Origin: Paraburkholderia oxyphila NBRC 105797
GTDB lineage: Bacteria > Pseudomonadota > Gammaproteobacteria > Burkholderiales > Burkholderiaceae
Direction: 5' to 3'
Length of the DNA stretch: 64,000 bases
Assembly: GCF_000685075.1 (NCBI RefSeq)
Contig: NZ_BAYD01000002.1
Coordinates: 62,001-126,000, forward strand
Both the position numbers and the translations under genes were made by a program. Within the stretch, counting starts at the first letter, position 1, and each line of letters starts with the position of its first letter. Below, one piece after another: positions 18,496-27,848 of the stretch. The notes beneath the pieces are model-generated. The model was not told where the DNA came from and did not search any database. It worked only from the letters and a program-made list of their open reading frames with translations.

Positions 18496-19733
18496 GCCGC
18501 CGTCGAGTTGTTGTTACAGGCCTGGGGCTGATTTCGCCTGTTGGCAATAATGTTGCCGACGGGTGGGCCAATCTGGTCGCCGGGAAGTCCGGCATCGCCA
18601 ACATCACGAAGTTCGACGCTACGAACTTCTCGACCCGCTTTGCCGGCGAAGTGAAAGGTTTCAACGTCGAAGATTACATGCCGGCGAAAGAAGCGCGCCA
18701 TATGGATACGTTCATCCATTACGGCATTGCCGCGGGTATCCAGGCGATGCAGGACAGCGGCTTCGAGATCACCGAAGAGAATGCCGAGCGCGTGGGCGTG
18801 GTGGTGGGCTCGGGCATCGGTGGCCTGCCCATGATCGAAGTCACGCAGACCGAGTTGCTCAATCGCGGTCCGCGCCGGATTTCGCCGTTCTTCGTGCCGG
18901 CCTCGATCATCAACATGATCTCCGGCCACCTGTCGATCAAGTACGGCATCAAAGGCCCGAACCTCGCCATGGTCACGGCCTGCACGACCGGCCTGCACTG
19001 CATTGGTGAAGCCTCGCGCCTGATCGAGTACGGCGACGCCGACGTGATGATCGCGGGCGGCGCGGAATCGACCGTTTCGCCGCTCGGCATCGGCGGCTTC
19101 GCGGCGGCGCGCGCGCTCTCGCAGCGCAACGACGACCCGGCAACGGCAAGCCGTCCGTGGGACAAGGACCGCGACGGCTTCGTGCTGGGCGAGGGCGCCG
19201 GCGTGATGATCCTCGAAGAGTACGAGCACGCGAAGAAGCGCGGCGCGAAGATCTACGCGGAAGTCGGCGGCTACGGCATGAGCGGCGATGCGTATCACAT
19301 GACCGCACCGCTCGAAGACGGCGACGGCGCGCGCCGCTGTATGCAGTACGCGATGCGCAACGCGGGCGTGAACCCGAGCGAAGTGGACTGGGTCAGCGCG
19401 CACGGCACGTCGACGCCGCTGGGCGACATCGCGGAAACCACCGCGATCAAGCGCGCGTTCGGCGACCACGCGAAGGACATCGTCGTGAATTCGACCAAGT
19501 CGATGACCGGCCACTTGCTGGGCGGCGCGGGCGGCCTCGAGTCGGTGTTCACGGTGCTCGCCGTGCACAACCAGGTGTCGCCGCCGACGATCAACATCTT
19601 CAACCAGGATCCGGCATGCGACCTGGACTACTGCGCGAACACCGCGCGGGACATGAAGATCGACGTCGCGCTGAAGAACTCGTTCGGCTTCGGCGGCACG
19701 AACGGCACGCTGGTTTTCAAGCGCCACGCTTGA
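18492..19733 (+). CDS. fabF: Beta-ketoacyl-ACP synthase II FabF
   Basis: A 413-residue condensing enzyme for chain elongation. The active site is C164 in [11 protein letters not shown]; the two His are in [11 protein letters not shown] and [13 protein letters not shown]. The C-terminal [14 protein letters not shown] is standard. The GTG start at 18492 is supported by AAGGGG five nt upstream and by the family N-terminus [11 protein letters not shown]. Confidence 0.98.
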   Translation: MSRRRVVVTGLGLISPVGNNVADGWANLVAGKSGIANITKFDATNFSTRFAGEVKGFNVEDYMPAKEARHMDTFIHYGIAAGIQAMQDSGFEITEENAERVGVVVGSGIGGLPMIEVTQTELLNRGPRRISPFFVPASIINMISGHLSIKYGIKGPNLAMVTACTTGLHCIGEASRLIEYGDADVMIAGGAESTVSPLGIGGFAAARALSQRNDDPATASRPWDKDRDGFVLGEGAGVMILEEYEHAKKRGAKIYAEVGGYGMSGDAYHMTAPLEDGDGARRCMQYAMRNAGVNPSEVDWVSAHGTSTPLGDIAETTAIKRAFGDHAKDIVVNSTKSMTGHLLGGAGGLESVFTVLAVHNQVSPPTINIFNQDPACDLDYCANTARDMKIDVALKNSFGFGGTNGTLVFKRHA

Positions 19734-19758
19734 GCCGCATTCAGGCGTTAAGCCGAAC

Positions 19759-20262
19759 GTGATCGCTACGCGCGACACAGTGGCCGCGCCGGCGCAGTTG
19801 GACGCGCCGGCCGGCCGCCACCCCCTTTCCGATGCGCGGCGCGTGCATGCGCCGCGCGTTGCCCTGCGCCCGTCCCGGGCGTTGCAGGCGCTGCTTCTCG
19901 CGGGCGTCCTGATTGCCGCTGCAGCATTTTTTACGACGCTCTCGCCCTGGCTTGGCGGATGGCGCGCATTGCCGCCAACGCTCGCACTGGGCGCGGCCGG
20001 GCTGCTCGCTTTCCAGGCTTGGCGCCGCGCGCAGCCGGCTTTCATCGAAATCGGGACCGATCGCTTCGCCGCCATTGCGCGCACGGGTGCCTGTCTCGTC
20101 GATGGGCGCCTCGTCGGCGCCGCGCAGTGGGGCGCGGCGCTGCTTGCGCTCGTGGTGGAGGCGGGCGGGCGCCGCAAGACCTTGCTCGTGGCCGCCGATT
20201 CCCTCGACGCCGAGACGTTCCGCATCCTCGCCGTGAGCGCCCGCGGCGCGTCCGGCCGATAA
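19759..20262 (+). CDS. Hypothetical two-helix membrane protein between fabF and rpoE
   Basis: A 167-residue protein from a GTG start. Two hydrophobic helices are seen at about 42-63 (ALQALLLAGVLIAAAAFF) and 70-87 (LPPTLALGAAGLLAF), followed by an 80-residue soluble domain with a hydrophobic stretch AAQWGAALLALVV. The layout (short tail, helical hairpin, small cytoplasmic domain) resembles YgfX/CptA-type proteins, but sequence similarity is too faint for me to assert this. It sits between fabF and the sigma-E operon. No catalytic motif is visible, and no other start codon is obviously better. Confidence 0.65.
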   Translation: MIATRDTVAAPAQLDAPAGRHPLSDARRVHAPRVALRPSRALQALLLAGVLIAAAAFFTTLSPWLGGWRALPPTLALGAAGLLAFQAWRRAQPAFIEIGTDRFAAIARTGACLVDGRLVGAAQWGAALLALVVEAGGRRKTLLVAADSLDAETFRILAVSARGASGR

Positions 20263-20396
20263 GCGCGACTGCCGTATCGCGCCAATGCGCCTGCGCGGCG
20301 CTTCGCGTACCCGCATTTCTCCTCATTGCCGGCATCGCCCGCATTGTCTTTCGCCGCGTCGCCCCCAACTAAGTGCGTCCTACGCTTGCCAGAGCG

Positions 20397-20422
20397 CTGT
20401 AACGACTGTAACGACTGTTACG
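20397..20422 (+). repeat. 9-bp direct repeats upstream of rpoE
   Basis: CTGTAACGA occurs twice in tandem (20397-20405, 20406-20414), followed by CTGTTACG. The last two units also form an inverted GTAAC/GTTAC pair. They lie about 80-100 nt before the rpoE start, upstream of TACAAT at 20452-20457, where an activator or repressor could bind. Confidence 0.6.
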
Positions 20423-20451
20423 CGCATAACGTGGCACCGTGGCGGTAACGC

Positions 20452-20457
20452 TACAAT
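20452..20457 (+). promoter_or_regulatory. Candidate -10 box for rpoE
   Basis: TACAAT about 43 nt before the rpoE GTG. No convincing -35 hexamer is found at 16-18 nt, so it may need an activator, or the true promoter may be a sigma-E type I cannot recognise. Confidence 0.3.
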
Positions 20458-20499
20458 GGTGCCCCCGCGTCCACTTCCATGAGCTAACGGATTTTTCAG

Positions 20500-21099
20500 G
20501 TGAGCGAAAAAGAAATCGACCAGGTGCTGGTCGAACGCGTGCAAAAAGGCGACAAGGCCGCGTTCGAACTGCTGGTCTCCAAGTACCACCGCAAGATCAT
20601 CCGCCTGATCTCGCGCCTCGTGCGGGACCCCGCGGAGGTCGAGGACGTGGCCCAGGATGCCTTCATCAAGGCGTATCGGGCACTGCCGCAATTTCGTGGC
20701 GAATCCGCTTTCTATACGTGGTTGTACCGAATTGCCGTCAATACGGCGAAGAACTACCTTGCGACCCAGGGAAGACGCGCCCCCACATCTACCGAAGCGG
20801 ATGCTGAAGAAGCGGAAACTTTCTCGGACGCCGATCAACTAAGGGATATCAACACGCCAGAGTCGATGTTGATGAGCAAGCAGATCGCAGAGACGGTCAA
20901 TGCTGCGATGGCGGTTTTACCGGAAGAGTTGCGCACCGCCATTACTCTTCGTGAAATTGAGGGGTTGAGCTACGAGGAAATCGCCGAAATGATGGGTTGC
21001 CCGATCGGCACCGTCAGATCGAGAATTTTCCGCGCTCGCGAAGCCATTGCGGCAAAATTGCGTCCGCTGCTGGACACACCGGAAGGCAAGCGCTGGTAA
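20500..21099 (+). CDS. rpoE: RNA polymerase sigma-E factor (RpoE/AlgU)
   Basis: A 199-residue group IV (ECF) sigma factor for envelope stress. Region 2 is seen as AFELLVSKYHRKIIRLISRLV...DVAQDAFIKAYRALPQF with FYTWLYRIAVN. Region 4 is the helix-turn-helix EIEGLSYEEIAEMMGCPIGTVRSRIFRAREAI. The start is GTG (GTG AGC GAA AAA). Downstream are its anti-sigma factor rseA, the regulator rseB and the periplasmic protease mucD, the complete control module. Autoregulation is likely but not shown by the sequence. Confidence 0.97.
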   Translation: MSEKEIDQVLVERVQKGDKAAFELLVSKYHRKIIRLISRLVRDPAEVEDVAQDAFIKAYRALPQFRGESAFYTWLYRIAVNTAKNYLATQGRRAPTSTEADAEEAETFSDADQLRDINTPESMLMSKQIAETVNAAMAVLPEELRTAITLREIEGLSYEEIAEMMGCPIGTVRSRIFRAREAIAAKLRPLLDTPEGKRW

Positions 21100-21187
21100 C
21101 TGGCCAGTCTCGCGCCGGGCACGGACGCAATCCACCAGAATGTGGGTGTGTGTCACTACGGCGCTCTGTAAGAAAATGGGGAGCATC

Positions 21188-21841
21188 ATGGGGTCGGTTT
21201 CGATGCAATCGGTGTCAAGCTCGCGCGGCGAGCAACTGTCCGCCTTCGTCGACGGCGAAATGGCCGGCGATGAACAGCATCTGAACACTATTTTTTCTGG
21301 GCTCGATCAAGAAGGCCGCATGGCCTGGTCGAGCTATCACCTGATCGGCGACGTGCTGCGCTCGGACGACCTGGCGATGAGCCCGGCCGCGAGCCAGTCG
21401 TTCATGGCGGGTTTCGCGGCACGCTTCGAGGCCGAGCCGCACGTGCTGGCGCCGGCGGCGTTGCCTGCGGCGTCTGGCCAGGCCGCCACGCATAACGGCC
21501 GCGTCTCGCGCATCCTGGCGTTGCGCCGCCGCGTCGTGCCTTCGCTGGCCGTGGCCGCCGCGGCCGCCACGCTCACGTGGATCGTCATGCCGCAGATGCG
21601 CGGTGTCGGCATGGCCGGCGCGCCGCAGATCGCTTCGGTGCAGCCCGCCGGCGACAACGTCCAGCGTGTGGCCATGAATACGGCACCGGTGCAGGCGGCT
21701 GCCGTGCAAGACGGCAACATCATCCGCGACGCGCGCCTGGACGAATATCTCGAGGCGCACCAGCAGTTCGCGCAGCAACCGGTCATGTCGGATTCGATGC
21801 CGTACATCCGCTCCGCTGCCCTTACCACGCAAGGCCAATAA
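21188..21841 (+). CDS. rseA: Anti-sigma-E factor RseA
   Basis: A 217-residue single-pass inner-membrane protein that holds RpoE inactive. The N-terminal cytoplasmic anti-sigma domain begins RGEQLSAFVDGEMAGDEQ. A hydrophobic segment at about residues 113-132 (VVPSLAVAAAAATLTWIVMP) spans the membrane, and the rest is periplasmic, where RseB would bind. The ATG at 21188 is preferred to 21176 because GGGGAG precedes it. The gene lies 88 nt after rpoE and 5 nt before rseB. Stress-triggered proteolysis of RseA is known for the family, not visible here. Confidence 0.92.
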   Translation: MGSVSMQSVSSSRGEQLSAFVDGEMAGDEQHLNTIFSGLDQEGRMAWSSYHLIGDVLRSDDLAMSPAASQSFMAGFAARFEAEPHVLAPAALPAASGQAATHNGRVSRILALRRRVVPSLAVAAAAATLTWIVMPQMRGVGMAGAPQIASVQPAGDNVQRVAMNTAPVQAAAVQDGNIIRDARLDEYLEAHQQFAQQPVMSDSMPYIRSAALTTQGQ

Positions 21842-21846
21842 GTCTG

Positions 21847-22908
21847 ATGCAGATAGCGCGGTTGAATAAAACGACATTCTGGGGGCGGCTGCCGGCACTA
21901 CTGTGTTGTGCGGCCGTAATGTTCACCGCGCTGTCTGCCGCCACGCACGCACACGCGCAAGGCGCGTCGGCCACCGACCCGGCCACACGCCAGAGCGCCG
22001 CGCAGTGGCTCGACCGCATTCAGCAGGCCGCACAGCAGCTGAACTACACGGGCACCTTCGTTTATCAGCGCGGTGCCTTCGTGCAGTCCTCGCGCATCAC
22101 GCACTACGCCACGAAGAACGACGGCGAATACGAGCAGCTCGAGAGCCTCGATGGCAAGCCGCGCAAGATGCTGCGCCATAACGACGACCTCTACACGTTC
22201 GTGCCCGAGCGCAAGCTGTGCGTCGTCGAAAAGCGCCAGAACAAGGAGGCGTTCCCGGCGCTGCTCTCCACGAGCGGTGAGCAGGTGCTCGCCGTCTACG
22301 ATCCGAAGATGCTCGGCAACGACCGCGTGGCCGGCATCGACAGCCAGGTGATCGAACTCGATCCGAAGGACGCCTACCGCTTTGCCTACAAGCTGTGGGC
22401 CGACGCGAAGACGGGTCTGCTGCTGCGCGCGCAGACGCTCGACCCGTCAAATGGCCAGGTGCTCCAGCAACTCTCCTTCACGCAGGTGAGCATCGGCGTG
22501 CCGGTGGACAAGGCGCCGATCGCCGCCGCCATGCGTAACACCGCCGGCTGGACGGTCGTGCGTCCGCCGCTGCAGCCGGTCGACATGGAGGCCCAGGGCT
22601 GGACCTTCGCGCAGACCGTGCCGGGCTTTCGCAAGATCCGCGAACTGCGCCGCCCGATGGCCGCGCGCGACGCCAACGATCCGCCCATTCCCGTCGATCA
22701 GGCCGTGTTCTCCGATGGACTGTCGGCCATCTCCGTCTTTGTCGAGCCCGTCGAGCACAATAGCCGCAAGGAAGGCTCGGGTAGCAGCGGCGCAACCCAC
22801 GTGCTCGTGAAGCGCAGCGGGGATTACTGGATCACCTTGCTCGGCGAGGTGCCCCAGATCACGTTGCAGCAATTCGCGTCTGCCATAGAATACAAGCCTC
22901 CCAAGTAA
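21847..22908 (+). CDS. rseB: Sigma-E regulatory protein RseB/MucB
   Basis: A 353-residue periplasmic protein. A Sec signal peptide (hydrophobic LPALLCCAAVMFTALSAA, cleavage after AHAQ near residue 38) precedes the MucB/RseB N-terminal domain, which starts AAQWLDRIQQAAQQLNYTGTF and contains FVYQRG. The C-terminal MucB/RseB domain ends near YWITLLGEVP. RseB binds RseA and shields it from DegS-type cleavage until it senses mislocalised lipoprotein or LPS. Start ATG at 21847, 5 nt after rseA; the longer open frame upstream overlaps rseA and is rejected. Confidence 0.95.
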   Translation: MQIARLNKTTFWGRLPALLCCAAVMFTALSAATHAHAQGASATDPATRQSAAQWLDRIQQAAQQLNYTGTFVYQRGAFVQSSRITHYATKNDGEYEQLESLDGKPRKMLRHNDDLYTFVPERKLCVVEKRQNKEAFPALLSTSGEQVLAVYDPKMLGNDRVAGIDSQVIELDPKDAYRFAYKLWADAKTGLLLRAQTLDPSNGQVLQQLSFTQVSIGVPVDKAPIAAAMRNTAGWTVVRPPLQPVDMEAQGWTFAQTVPGFRKIRELRRPMAARDANDPPIPVDQAVFSDGLSAISVFVEPVEHNSRKEGSGSSGATHVLVKRSGDYWITLLGEVPQITLQQFASAIEYKPPK

Positions 22909-22933
22909 CTTCTACGCTACGGCCGATTTCGAT

Positions 22934-24460
22934 ATGACGATCCTCCCGCTGCGCAAATTCTTCGCGGCCGCGGTGGTGGCGGCGTGCCTGCCGTTCGCCC
23001 CGCACACGGCATCGGCGGCGCCTGCCGCCAATCTGCCGGACTTCACCGATCTCGTGGACAAGGTGGGGCCCTCCGTCGTCAACATCCGCACCACCACGCG
23101 CGTGACGCTCTCGCAGCGCGGGCTGCCGCCGGGGATGGACAACGGCGACATGTCGGAATTCTTCCGCCGCTTCTTCGGCATCCCGCTCCCGCAAGGGCCG
23201 CAGGGCGGCGACCAGTCGCCACACGGCGGTCAAGGCGGCGACCAGGGCGGCGGTCAAGGCGGGGGACAGGACTCCGGGCCGGACAGCGGCAACGATACCG
23301 AACAGAGCAGCGGCGTGGGCTCGGGCTTCATCATGACGAGCGACGGCTACGTGATGACCAACGCACACGTGGTCGACGACGCGGACAGCATTTACGTCAC
23401 GCTCACCGACAAGCGCGAGTTCAAGGCCAAGCTGATCGGGGTGGACGACCGTACCGACGTGGCAGTCGTGAAGATCCAGGCGACCAACCTGCCGGCCATC
23501 ACGATCGGGGACTCTAACAAGGTGCGCGTGGGCGAGTGGGTCGTGGCGATCGGCTCGCCGTTCGGCCTCGAGAACACCGTGACCGCCGGCATCGTGAGCG
23601 CGAAGGGCCGCGACACGGGCGACTATCTGCCGTTCATCCAGACCGACGTGGCCGTGAATCCCGGCAACTCGGGCGGCCCGCTCATCAACATGCAGGGCGA
23701 GGTGATCGGCATCAACTCGCAGATCTATAGCCGCACCGGCGGCTTCATGGGCATCTCGTTCGCGATTCCGATCGACGAGGCGATGCGCGTGGCCGATCAG
23801 CTCAAGGCCACGGGCAAGGTCACGCGCGGCCGGATTGCCGTGGCGATCGGCGAGGTGACCAAGGACGTGGCCGATTCGCTCGGTCTGCCGAAGGCGCAGG
23901 GCGCGCTGGTGTCGAGCGTCGAGCCGGGCGGTCCGGCCGACAAGGCGGGCATCCAGCCCGGCGACATCATCCAGAAGTTCAACGGCCAGACGGTCGATGC
24001 GGCCACCGACCTGCCGCGCATGGTGGGCGACACCAAGCCGGGCACCAAGGCGACCATCACGATCTGGCGCAAGGGCACGACGCGCGATCTGCCGATCACG
24101 ATTGCCGAGATGCAGTCGGACAAGAGCGCGAAGGCCGACCAGCAGAAGGCGCCGGAGCCCAAGCCGCGCCCGTCGAATGCACTGGGCCTTTCGGTGACGG
24201 ACCTTTCCGCTGACCAGCTGAGCCAGCTCAAGATCAAGGGCGGCGTGATGGTGGATTCGGTGGACGGCCCGGCCGCGCGCGCCGGTTTGCAAAAGGGCGA
24301 CATCATCCTGCGGGTGGGCGACACGGACATCACGAGCGCCAAGCAGTTCCAGGATCTCGCATCGCGCCTGGACCCGCAGAAGATGGTGGCGATCCTCGTG
24401 CGCCGTGGCGAGAACACGCAGTTCGTGCCGCTGCGCCCGCGCAATTCGGGGCAGAAGTAA
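22934..24460 (+). CDS. mucD: Do-family periplasmic serine endoprotease MucD/DegP-like
   Basis: A 508-residue exported protease and chaperone. Signal peptide about 1-29 (VVAACLPFAPHTASAA). The trypsin-like domain has H145 (TNAHVVDDAD), D175 (DDRTDVAVVK) and S246 (VNPGNSGGPL). Two PDZ domains follow, at about 290-380 (SSVEPGGPADKAGIQPGD) and 415-500 (VDGPAARAGLQKGD). An unusual Gly/Gln/Asp-rich insertion at 88-125, before the catalytic domain, corresponds to the LA loop region that differs between DegP and DegQ. It ends the sigma-E operon and removes misfolded envelope proteins. Confidence 0.96.
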   Translation: MTILPLRKFFAAAVVAACLPFAPHTASAAPAANLPDFTDLVDKVGPSVVNIRTTTRVTLSQRGLPPGMDNGDMSEFFRRFFGIPLPQGPQGGDQSPHGGQGGDQGGGQGGGQDSGPDSGNDTEQSSGVGSGFIMTSDGYVMTNAHVVDDADSIYVTLTDKREFKAKLIGVDDRTDVAVVKIQATNLPAITIGDSNKVRVGEWVVAIGSPFGLENTVTAGIVSAKGRDTGDYLPFIQTDVAVNPGNSGGPLINMQGEVIGINSQIYSRTGGFMGISFAIPIDEAMRVADQLKATGKVTRGRIAVAIGEVTKDVADSLGLPKAQGALVSSVEPGGPADKAGIQPGDIIQKFNGQTVDAATDLPRMVGDTKPGTKATITIWRKGTTRDLPITIAEMQSDKSAKADQQKAPEPKPRPSNALGLSVTDLSADQLSQLKIKGGVMVDSVDGPAARAGLQKGDIILRVGDTDITSAKQFQDLASRLDPQKMVAILVRRGENTQFVPLRPRNSGQK

Positions 24461-24465
24461 GTACG

Positions 24466-24810
24466 ATGGGCGCCCCTGCGCGGACATCGACCGCCACCGA
24501 GCCGCGCGCGGGCGCGCATCTCGTCCTGTATGGCCGCGCGTGGTGCCATCTGTGCGAGGAGATGCGCGCGGCGCTGGAGCCGCTGGCCGCGGCGGCGGGG
24601 GCGCGCATCGAGGTGATCGATGTCGACTCCGACCCCGCGCTGCAGGCGCGCTACGACGAGCTCGTGCCGGTGCTGGTATGCGACGGCGTCGAGCTGTGCC
24701 ACTACCGGCTAGACGAGGCGCGCGCGCGCGCCGCGCTGGGCTCGAGCGCCGAAGTGCCGGAGGTGGCGGGTGCGCAAAGCGTGCTGCCGCCCCCGTCGGG
24801 CAGCGCGTGA
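24466..24810 (+). CDS. Glutaredoxin-like thiol protein (DUF836)
   Basis: A 114-residue small thioredoxin-fold protein. The redox motif is WCHLC (C27, C30) after the first strand HLVLYGRA, then VIDVDSDPALQARY and the cis-Pro region VPVLVCDGVELC. Probably a cytoplasmic thiol-disulfide carrier. It lies 5 nt after mucD, so it is probably co-transcribed with the envelope-stress genes; its partner is not evident. Confidence 0.85.
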   Translation: MGAPARTSTATEPRAGAHLVLYGRAWCHLCEEMRAALEPLAAAAGARIEVIDVDSDPALQARYDELVPVLVCDGVELCHYRLDEARARAALGSSAEVPEVAGAQSVLPPPSGSA

Positions 24811-24902
24811 AACGCCCGCCCGGCATCGCGCCCGACGCGTCCCATGGGCATGACACATCCGTTACATCACAGGACGGTTCGCCCGTGGGACCCCTTTTCG
24901 GC

Positions 24903-24908
24903 TAAAAT
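24903..24908 (+). promoter_or_regulatory. Candidate -10 box for lepA
   Basis: TAAAAT 77 nt before the lepA ATG, in the gap after the glutaredoxin gene. The best -35 (TTCGCC, 19-nt spacer) is poor, so this is weak support for a separate lepA-lepB promoter. Confidence 0.35.
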
Positions 24909-24984
24909 ACTGCGGTTTTTCATCTATTTACGAGGCGTGCCCAGCAATGGTTGGGGCGCGCCTTTTTCGCTTGATCGGTACTGA

Positions 24985-26778
24985 ATGGATCATATTCGTA
25001 ACTTCTCGATCATTGCGCACATCGACCATGGCAAGTCGACGCTCGCCGATCGCATCATCCAGCTGTGCGGCGGCCTGTCCGACCGTGAAATGGAATCGCA
25101 GGTGCTCGACTCGATGGATCTCGAGCGCGAGCGCGGCATCACGATCAAGGCGCAGACCGCTGCGCTCAGCTACAAGGCGCGTGACGGCAAGGTCTACAAC
25201 CTGAACCTGATCGACACGCCAGGACACGTCGACTTCTCGTACGAAGTGAGCCGCTCGCTCTCCGCGTGCGAGGGCGCGCTGCTCGTGGTGGACGCGAGCC
25301 AGGGCGTCGAGGCGCAGACGGTGGCCAACTGCTACACCGCGATCGAGCTCGGCGTCGAAGTCGTGCCGGTGCTCAACAAGATCGACCTGCCCGCGGCGAA
25401 CCCCGAGAACGCCATCGCCGAGATCGAGGACGTGATCGGCATCGACGCCACCGACGCCACGCGCTGCAGCGCGAAGACCGGTCTCGGCGTCGAGGACGTG
25501 CTCGAATCGCTGATCGCCAAGGTGCCGCCGCCCAAGGGCGACCCGGAAGCGCCGCTGCAGGCGCTCATCATCGACTCGTGGTTCGACAACTACGTGGGCG
25601 TGGTGATGCTCGTGCGCATCGTCAACGGCACGCTGCGTCCGAAGGACAAGATCAAGCTGATGGCCACCGGCGCGCAGTACCCGGTCGAGCACGTCGGCGT
25701 GTTCTCGCCGAAGTCGCGCAACCTCGACCAGCTTTCGGCGGGGCAGGTGGGCTTCATCATCGCGGGCATCAAGGAGCTCGCCGCGACCAAGGTGGGCGAC
25801 ACCGTCACGCTTGCCACGAAGCCGGCGCCGGCGCCGCTGCCGGGCTTCAAGGAAGTGAAGCCGCAGGTGTTCGCGGGCCTTTATCCGGTCGAGGCGAACC
25901 AGTACGACGCGCTGCGCGAATCGCTCGAAAAGCTCAAGCTCAACGACGCTTCGCTCCAGTACGAGCCCGAAGTTTCGCAGGCGCTCGGCTTCGGCTTCCG
26001 CTGCGGCTTCCTGGGTCTTTTGCACATGGAGATCGTGCAGGAGCGTCTCGAGCGCGAGTTCGACATGGACCTCATCACTACGGCGCCCACCGTGGTGTAC
26101 GAAGTCGTGCAGGCCGACGGCACCCTGATCAAGGTCGAGAACCCGGCGAAGATGCCGGAGCCCTCGAAGATCGCCGAGATCCGCGAGCCGATCGTGACCG
26201 TGAACCTGTACATGCCGCAGGACTATGTGGGTTCGGTCATCACGCTCTGTACGCAGAAGCGCGGCAACCAGATCAACATGCAGTATCACGGCCGCCAGGT
26301 GCAGCTCACCTACGAAATCCCGATGGCGGAAATCGTGCTCGACTTCTTCGACCGCCTGAAGTCGGTCTCGCGCGGTTACGCGTCGATGGACTACGAGTTC
26401 AAGGAATACCGCAGCTCGGACGTCGTGAAGGTCGACATGCTGATCAACGGCGACAAGGTCGATGCGCTGTCCGTGATCGTGCACCGCTCGCAGTCGCAAT
26501 ACCGCGGCCGCGAAGTGGCGGCGAAGATGCGTGAGATCATCCCGCGCCAGATGTACGACGTGGCGATCCAGGCGGCCATTGGCGCGCACATCATCGCGCG
26601 CGAGAACATCAAGGCGCTGCGCAAGAACGTGCTGGCCAAGTGCTATGGCGGCGACATCACGCGCAAGAAGAAGCTTCTCGAGAAGCAGAAGGAAGGCAAG
26701 AAGCGGATGAAGCAGGTTGGCTCTGTCGAAATTCCGCAAGAGGCATTCCTCGCGATTCTCCGTGTCGAAGACAAATAA
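24985..26778 (+). CDS. lepA: Elongation factor 4 (LepA), ribosome-associated GTPase
   Basis: A 597-residue translational GTPase that can back-translocate stalled ribosomes and aids 30S assembly. G1 is [13 protein letters not shown] near the N-terminus, G3 [17 protein letters not shown]4 [10 protein letters not shown]. The LepA-specific C-terminal domain starts near residue 480 ([22 protein letters not shown]) and ends in the basic [19 protein letters not shown] tail. Length 597 is exactly typical. Followed by lepB after 21 nt, the classic lepA-lepB operon. Confidence 0.99.
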   Translation: MDHIRNFSIIAHIDHGKSTLADRIIQLCGGLSDREMESQVLDSMDLERERGITIKAQTAALSYKARDGKVYNLNLIDTPGHVDFSYEVSRSLSACEGALLVVDASQGVEAQTVANCYTAIELGVEVVPVLNKIDLPAANPENAIAEIEDVIGIDATDATRCSAKTGLGVEDVLESLIAKVPPPKGDPEAPLQALIIDSWFDNYVGVVMLVRIVNGTLRPKDKIKLMATGAQYPVEHVGVFSPKSRNLDQLSAGQVGFIIAGIKELAATKVGDTVTLATKPAPAPLPGFKEVKPQVFAGLYPVEANQYDALRESLEKLKLNDASLQYEPEVSQALGFGFRCGFLGLLHMEIVQERLEREFDMDLITTAPTVVYEVVQADGTLIKVENPAKMPEPSKIAEIREPIVTVNLYMPQDYVGSVITLCTQKRGNQINMQYHGRQVQLTYEIPMAEIVLDFFDRLKSVSRGYASMDYEFKEYRSSDVVKVDMLINGDKVDALSVIVHRSQSQYRGREVAAKMREIIPRQMYDVAIQAAIGAHIIARENIKALRKNVLAKCYGGDITRKKKLLEKQKEGKKRMKQVGSVEIPQEAFLAILRVEDK

Positions 26779-26799
26779 GCCAGAACAACGGATCTCTAC

Positions 26800-27693
26800 A
26801 TGAATTTTGCGCTGATTCTTTTTGTGCTCGTCGTGCTGACGGGTATCGCGTGGGTTGCAGACAAGCTGGTTTTCATGCCGCGCCGGCGCCTCGCCGCCGA
26901 TGCGGCCGTCGCCGAGTTCGACCGGCAGCAGGCGCGTGTGGGTGAGCGCTTCGCCGACGAGAACGCGCCCGTCACGCGTCAGAACCTGCGCAACGAAAAG
27001 CTGCGCCAGCCGTGGTGGCTCGAATACACGGCGAGCTTCTTTCCCGTCATCCTGATCGTGTTCCTCGTGCGCTCGTTCGTCGTGGAGCCGTTCAAGATTC
27101 CGTCGGGCTCGATGGTGCCCACGCTGGTCGTGGGCGACTTCATCCTCGTGAACAAATTCGACTACGGTCTGCGCCTGCCGATCACGAACACGAAGATCAC
27201 CCAGGGCCGTCCGCTCGAGCGCGGCGACGTGGTGGTGTTCCGCTATCCGAAGGACGAGTCGGTCGACTACATCAAGCGTGTGATCGGTTTGCCGGGTGAC
27301 GTGGTCGCGTATCAGGACAAGCAGCTCACGATCAACGGCAAGCCGGTGCCCGAGACGCCGCAACCCGATTATTTCGATGAAGAGCGCATCGGCTACGCGA
27401 AGCAGTTCACCGAAGACCTCGGCGACCGCAAGAACAACATCCTCAACAACCCCGCGGTGCCGCCGTTCATTGTGGGCGCCGAAGATTATCCGTATCGCGA
27501 CAACTGCCAGTACAACGCGCGCGGCGTGATCTGCAAGGTGCCGCCGGGTCACTACTACATGATGGGCGATAACCGCGACAACAGCGCGGACAGCCGCTAT
27601 TGGGGCTTCGTGCCCGACGCCAACATCGTCGGCCGCGCGTTCTTCATCTGGATGAACTTCAGCAATCTGAAGCGCATCGGTTCGTTCGAGTAA
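26800..27693 (+). CDS. lepB: Signal peptidase I (leader peptidase)
   Basis: A 297-residue inner-membrane serine protease that removes Sec and Tat signal peptides. Two membrane segments: residues 2-22 and about 78-94. The catalytic Ser/Lys dyad is S104 (PSGSMVPTL) and K159 (YIKRVIGLPGD). The later GDNRDNSADSRYWG motif (box E) is intact. It lies in the lepA-lepB-rnc-era order. A long GC hairpin follows before rnc. Confidence 0.98.
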   Translation: MNFALILFVLVVLTGIAWVADKLVFMPRRRLAADAAVAEFDRQQARVGERFADENAPVTRQNLRNEKLRQPWWLEYTASFFPVILIVFLVRSFVVEPFKIPSGSMVPTLVVGDFILVNKFDYGLRLPITNTKITQGRPLERGDVVVFRYPKDESVDYIKRVIGLPGDVVAYQDKQLTINGKPVPETPQPDYFDEERIGYAKQFTEDLGDRKNNILNNPAVPPFIVGAEDYPYRDNCQYNARGVICKVPPGHYYMMGDNRDNSADSRYWGFVPDANIVGRAFFIWMNFSNLKRIGSFE

Positions 27694-27795
27694 TGGCGTG
27701 CGCGTCGATGCGTGTGCGTCCACGTGTGTGATTCGCAGCGCATCTTCGCACGCTACTTGAAGAACCGGCGGTAACGTCGCTTCATCACGGTTTTT

Positions 27796-27833
27796 CGCCC
27801 GCCGCCCCGCGTTTTCGCCGGGGGCGGCGGGCG
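27796..27833. promoter_or_regulatory. Strong hairpin in the rnc leader
   Basis: A 13-bp GC stem, CGCCCGCCGCCCC pairing with GGGGGCGGCGGGCG-type sequence around an 11-nt loop, ending 15 nt before the rnc ATG. There is no T-tract on the plus strand, so it is not a normal terminator in the gene direction. In E. coli RNase III cleaves a hairpin in its own leader to limit expression; a similar role is inferred here. TATACT follows at 27837-27842. Confidence 0.6.
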
Positions 27834-27848
27834 CGTTATACTCTCCCC

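Noticed and set aside
18411..20285. 624-residue minus-strand frame opposite fabF and its neighbour
   Set aside because: Low-complexity Arg/His/Val translation; fabF explains the region.
24928..27723. 931-residue minus-strand frame opposite lepA and lepB
   Set aside because: It is His/Arg/Asp/Val-rich with no family resemblance; lepA and lepB are unmistakable on the plus strand.
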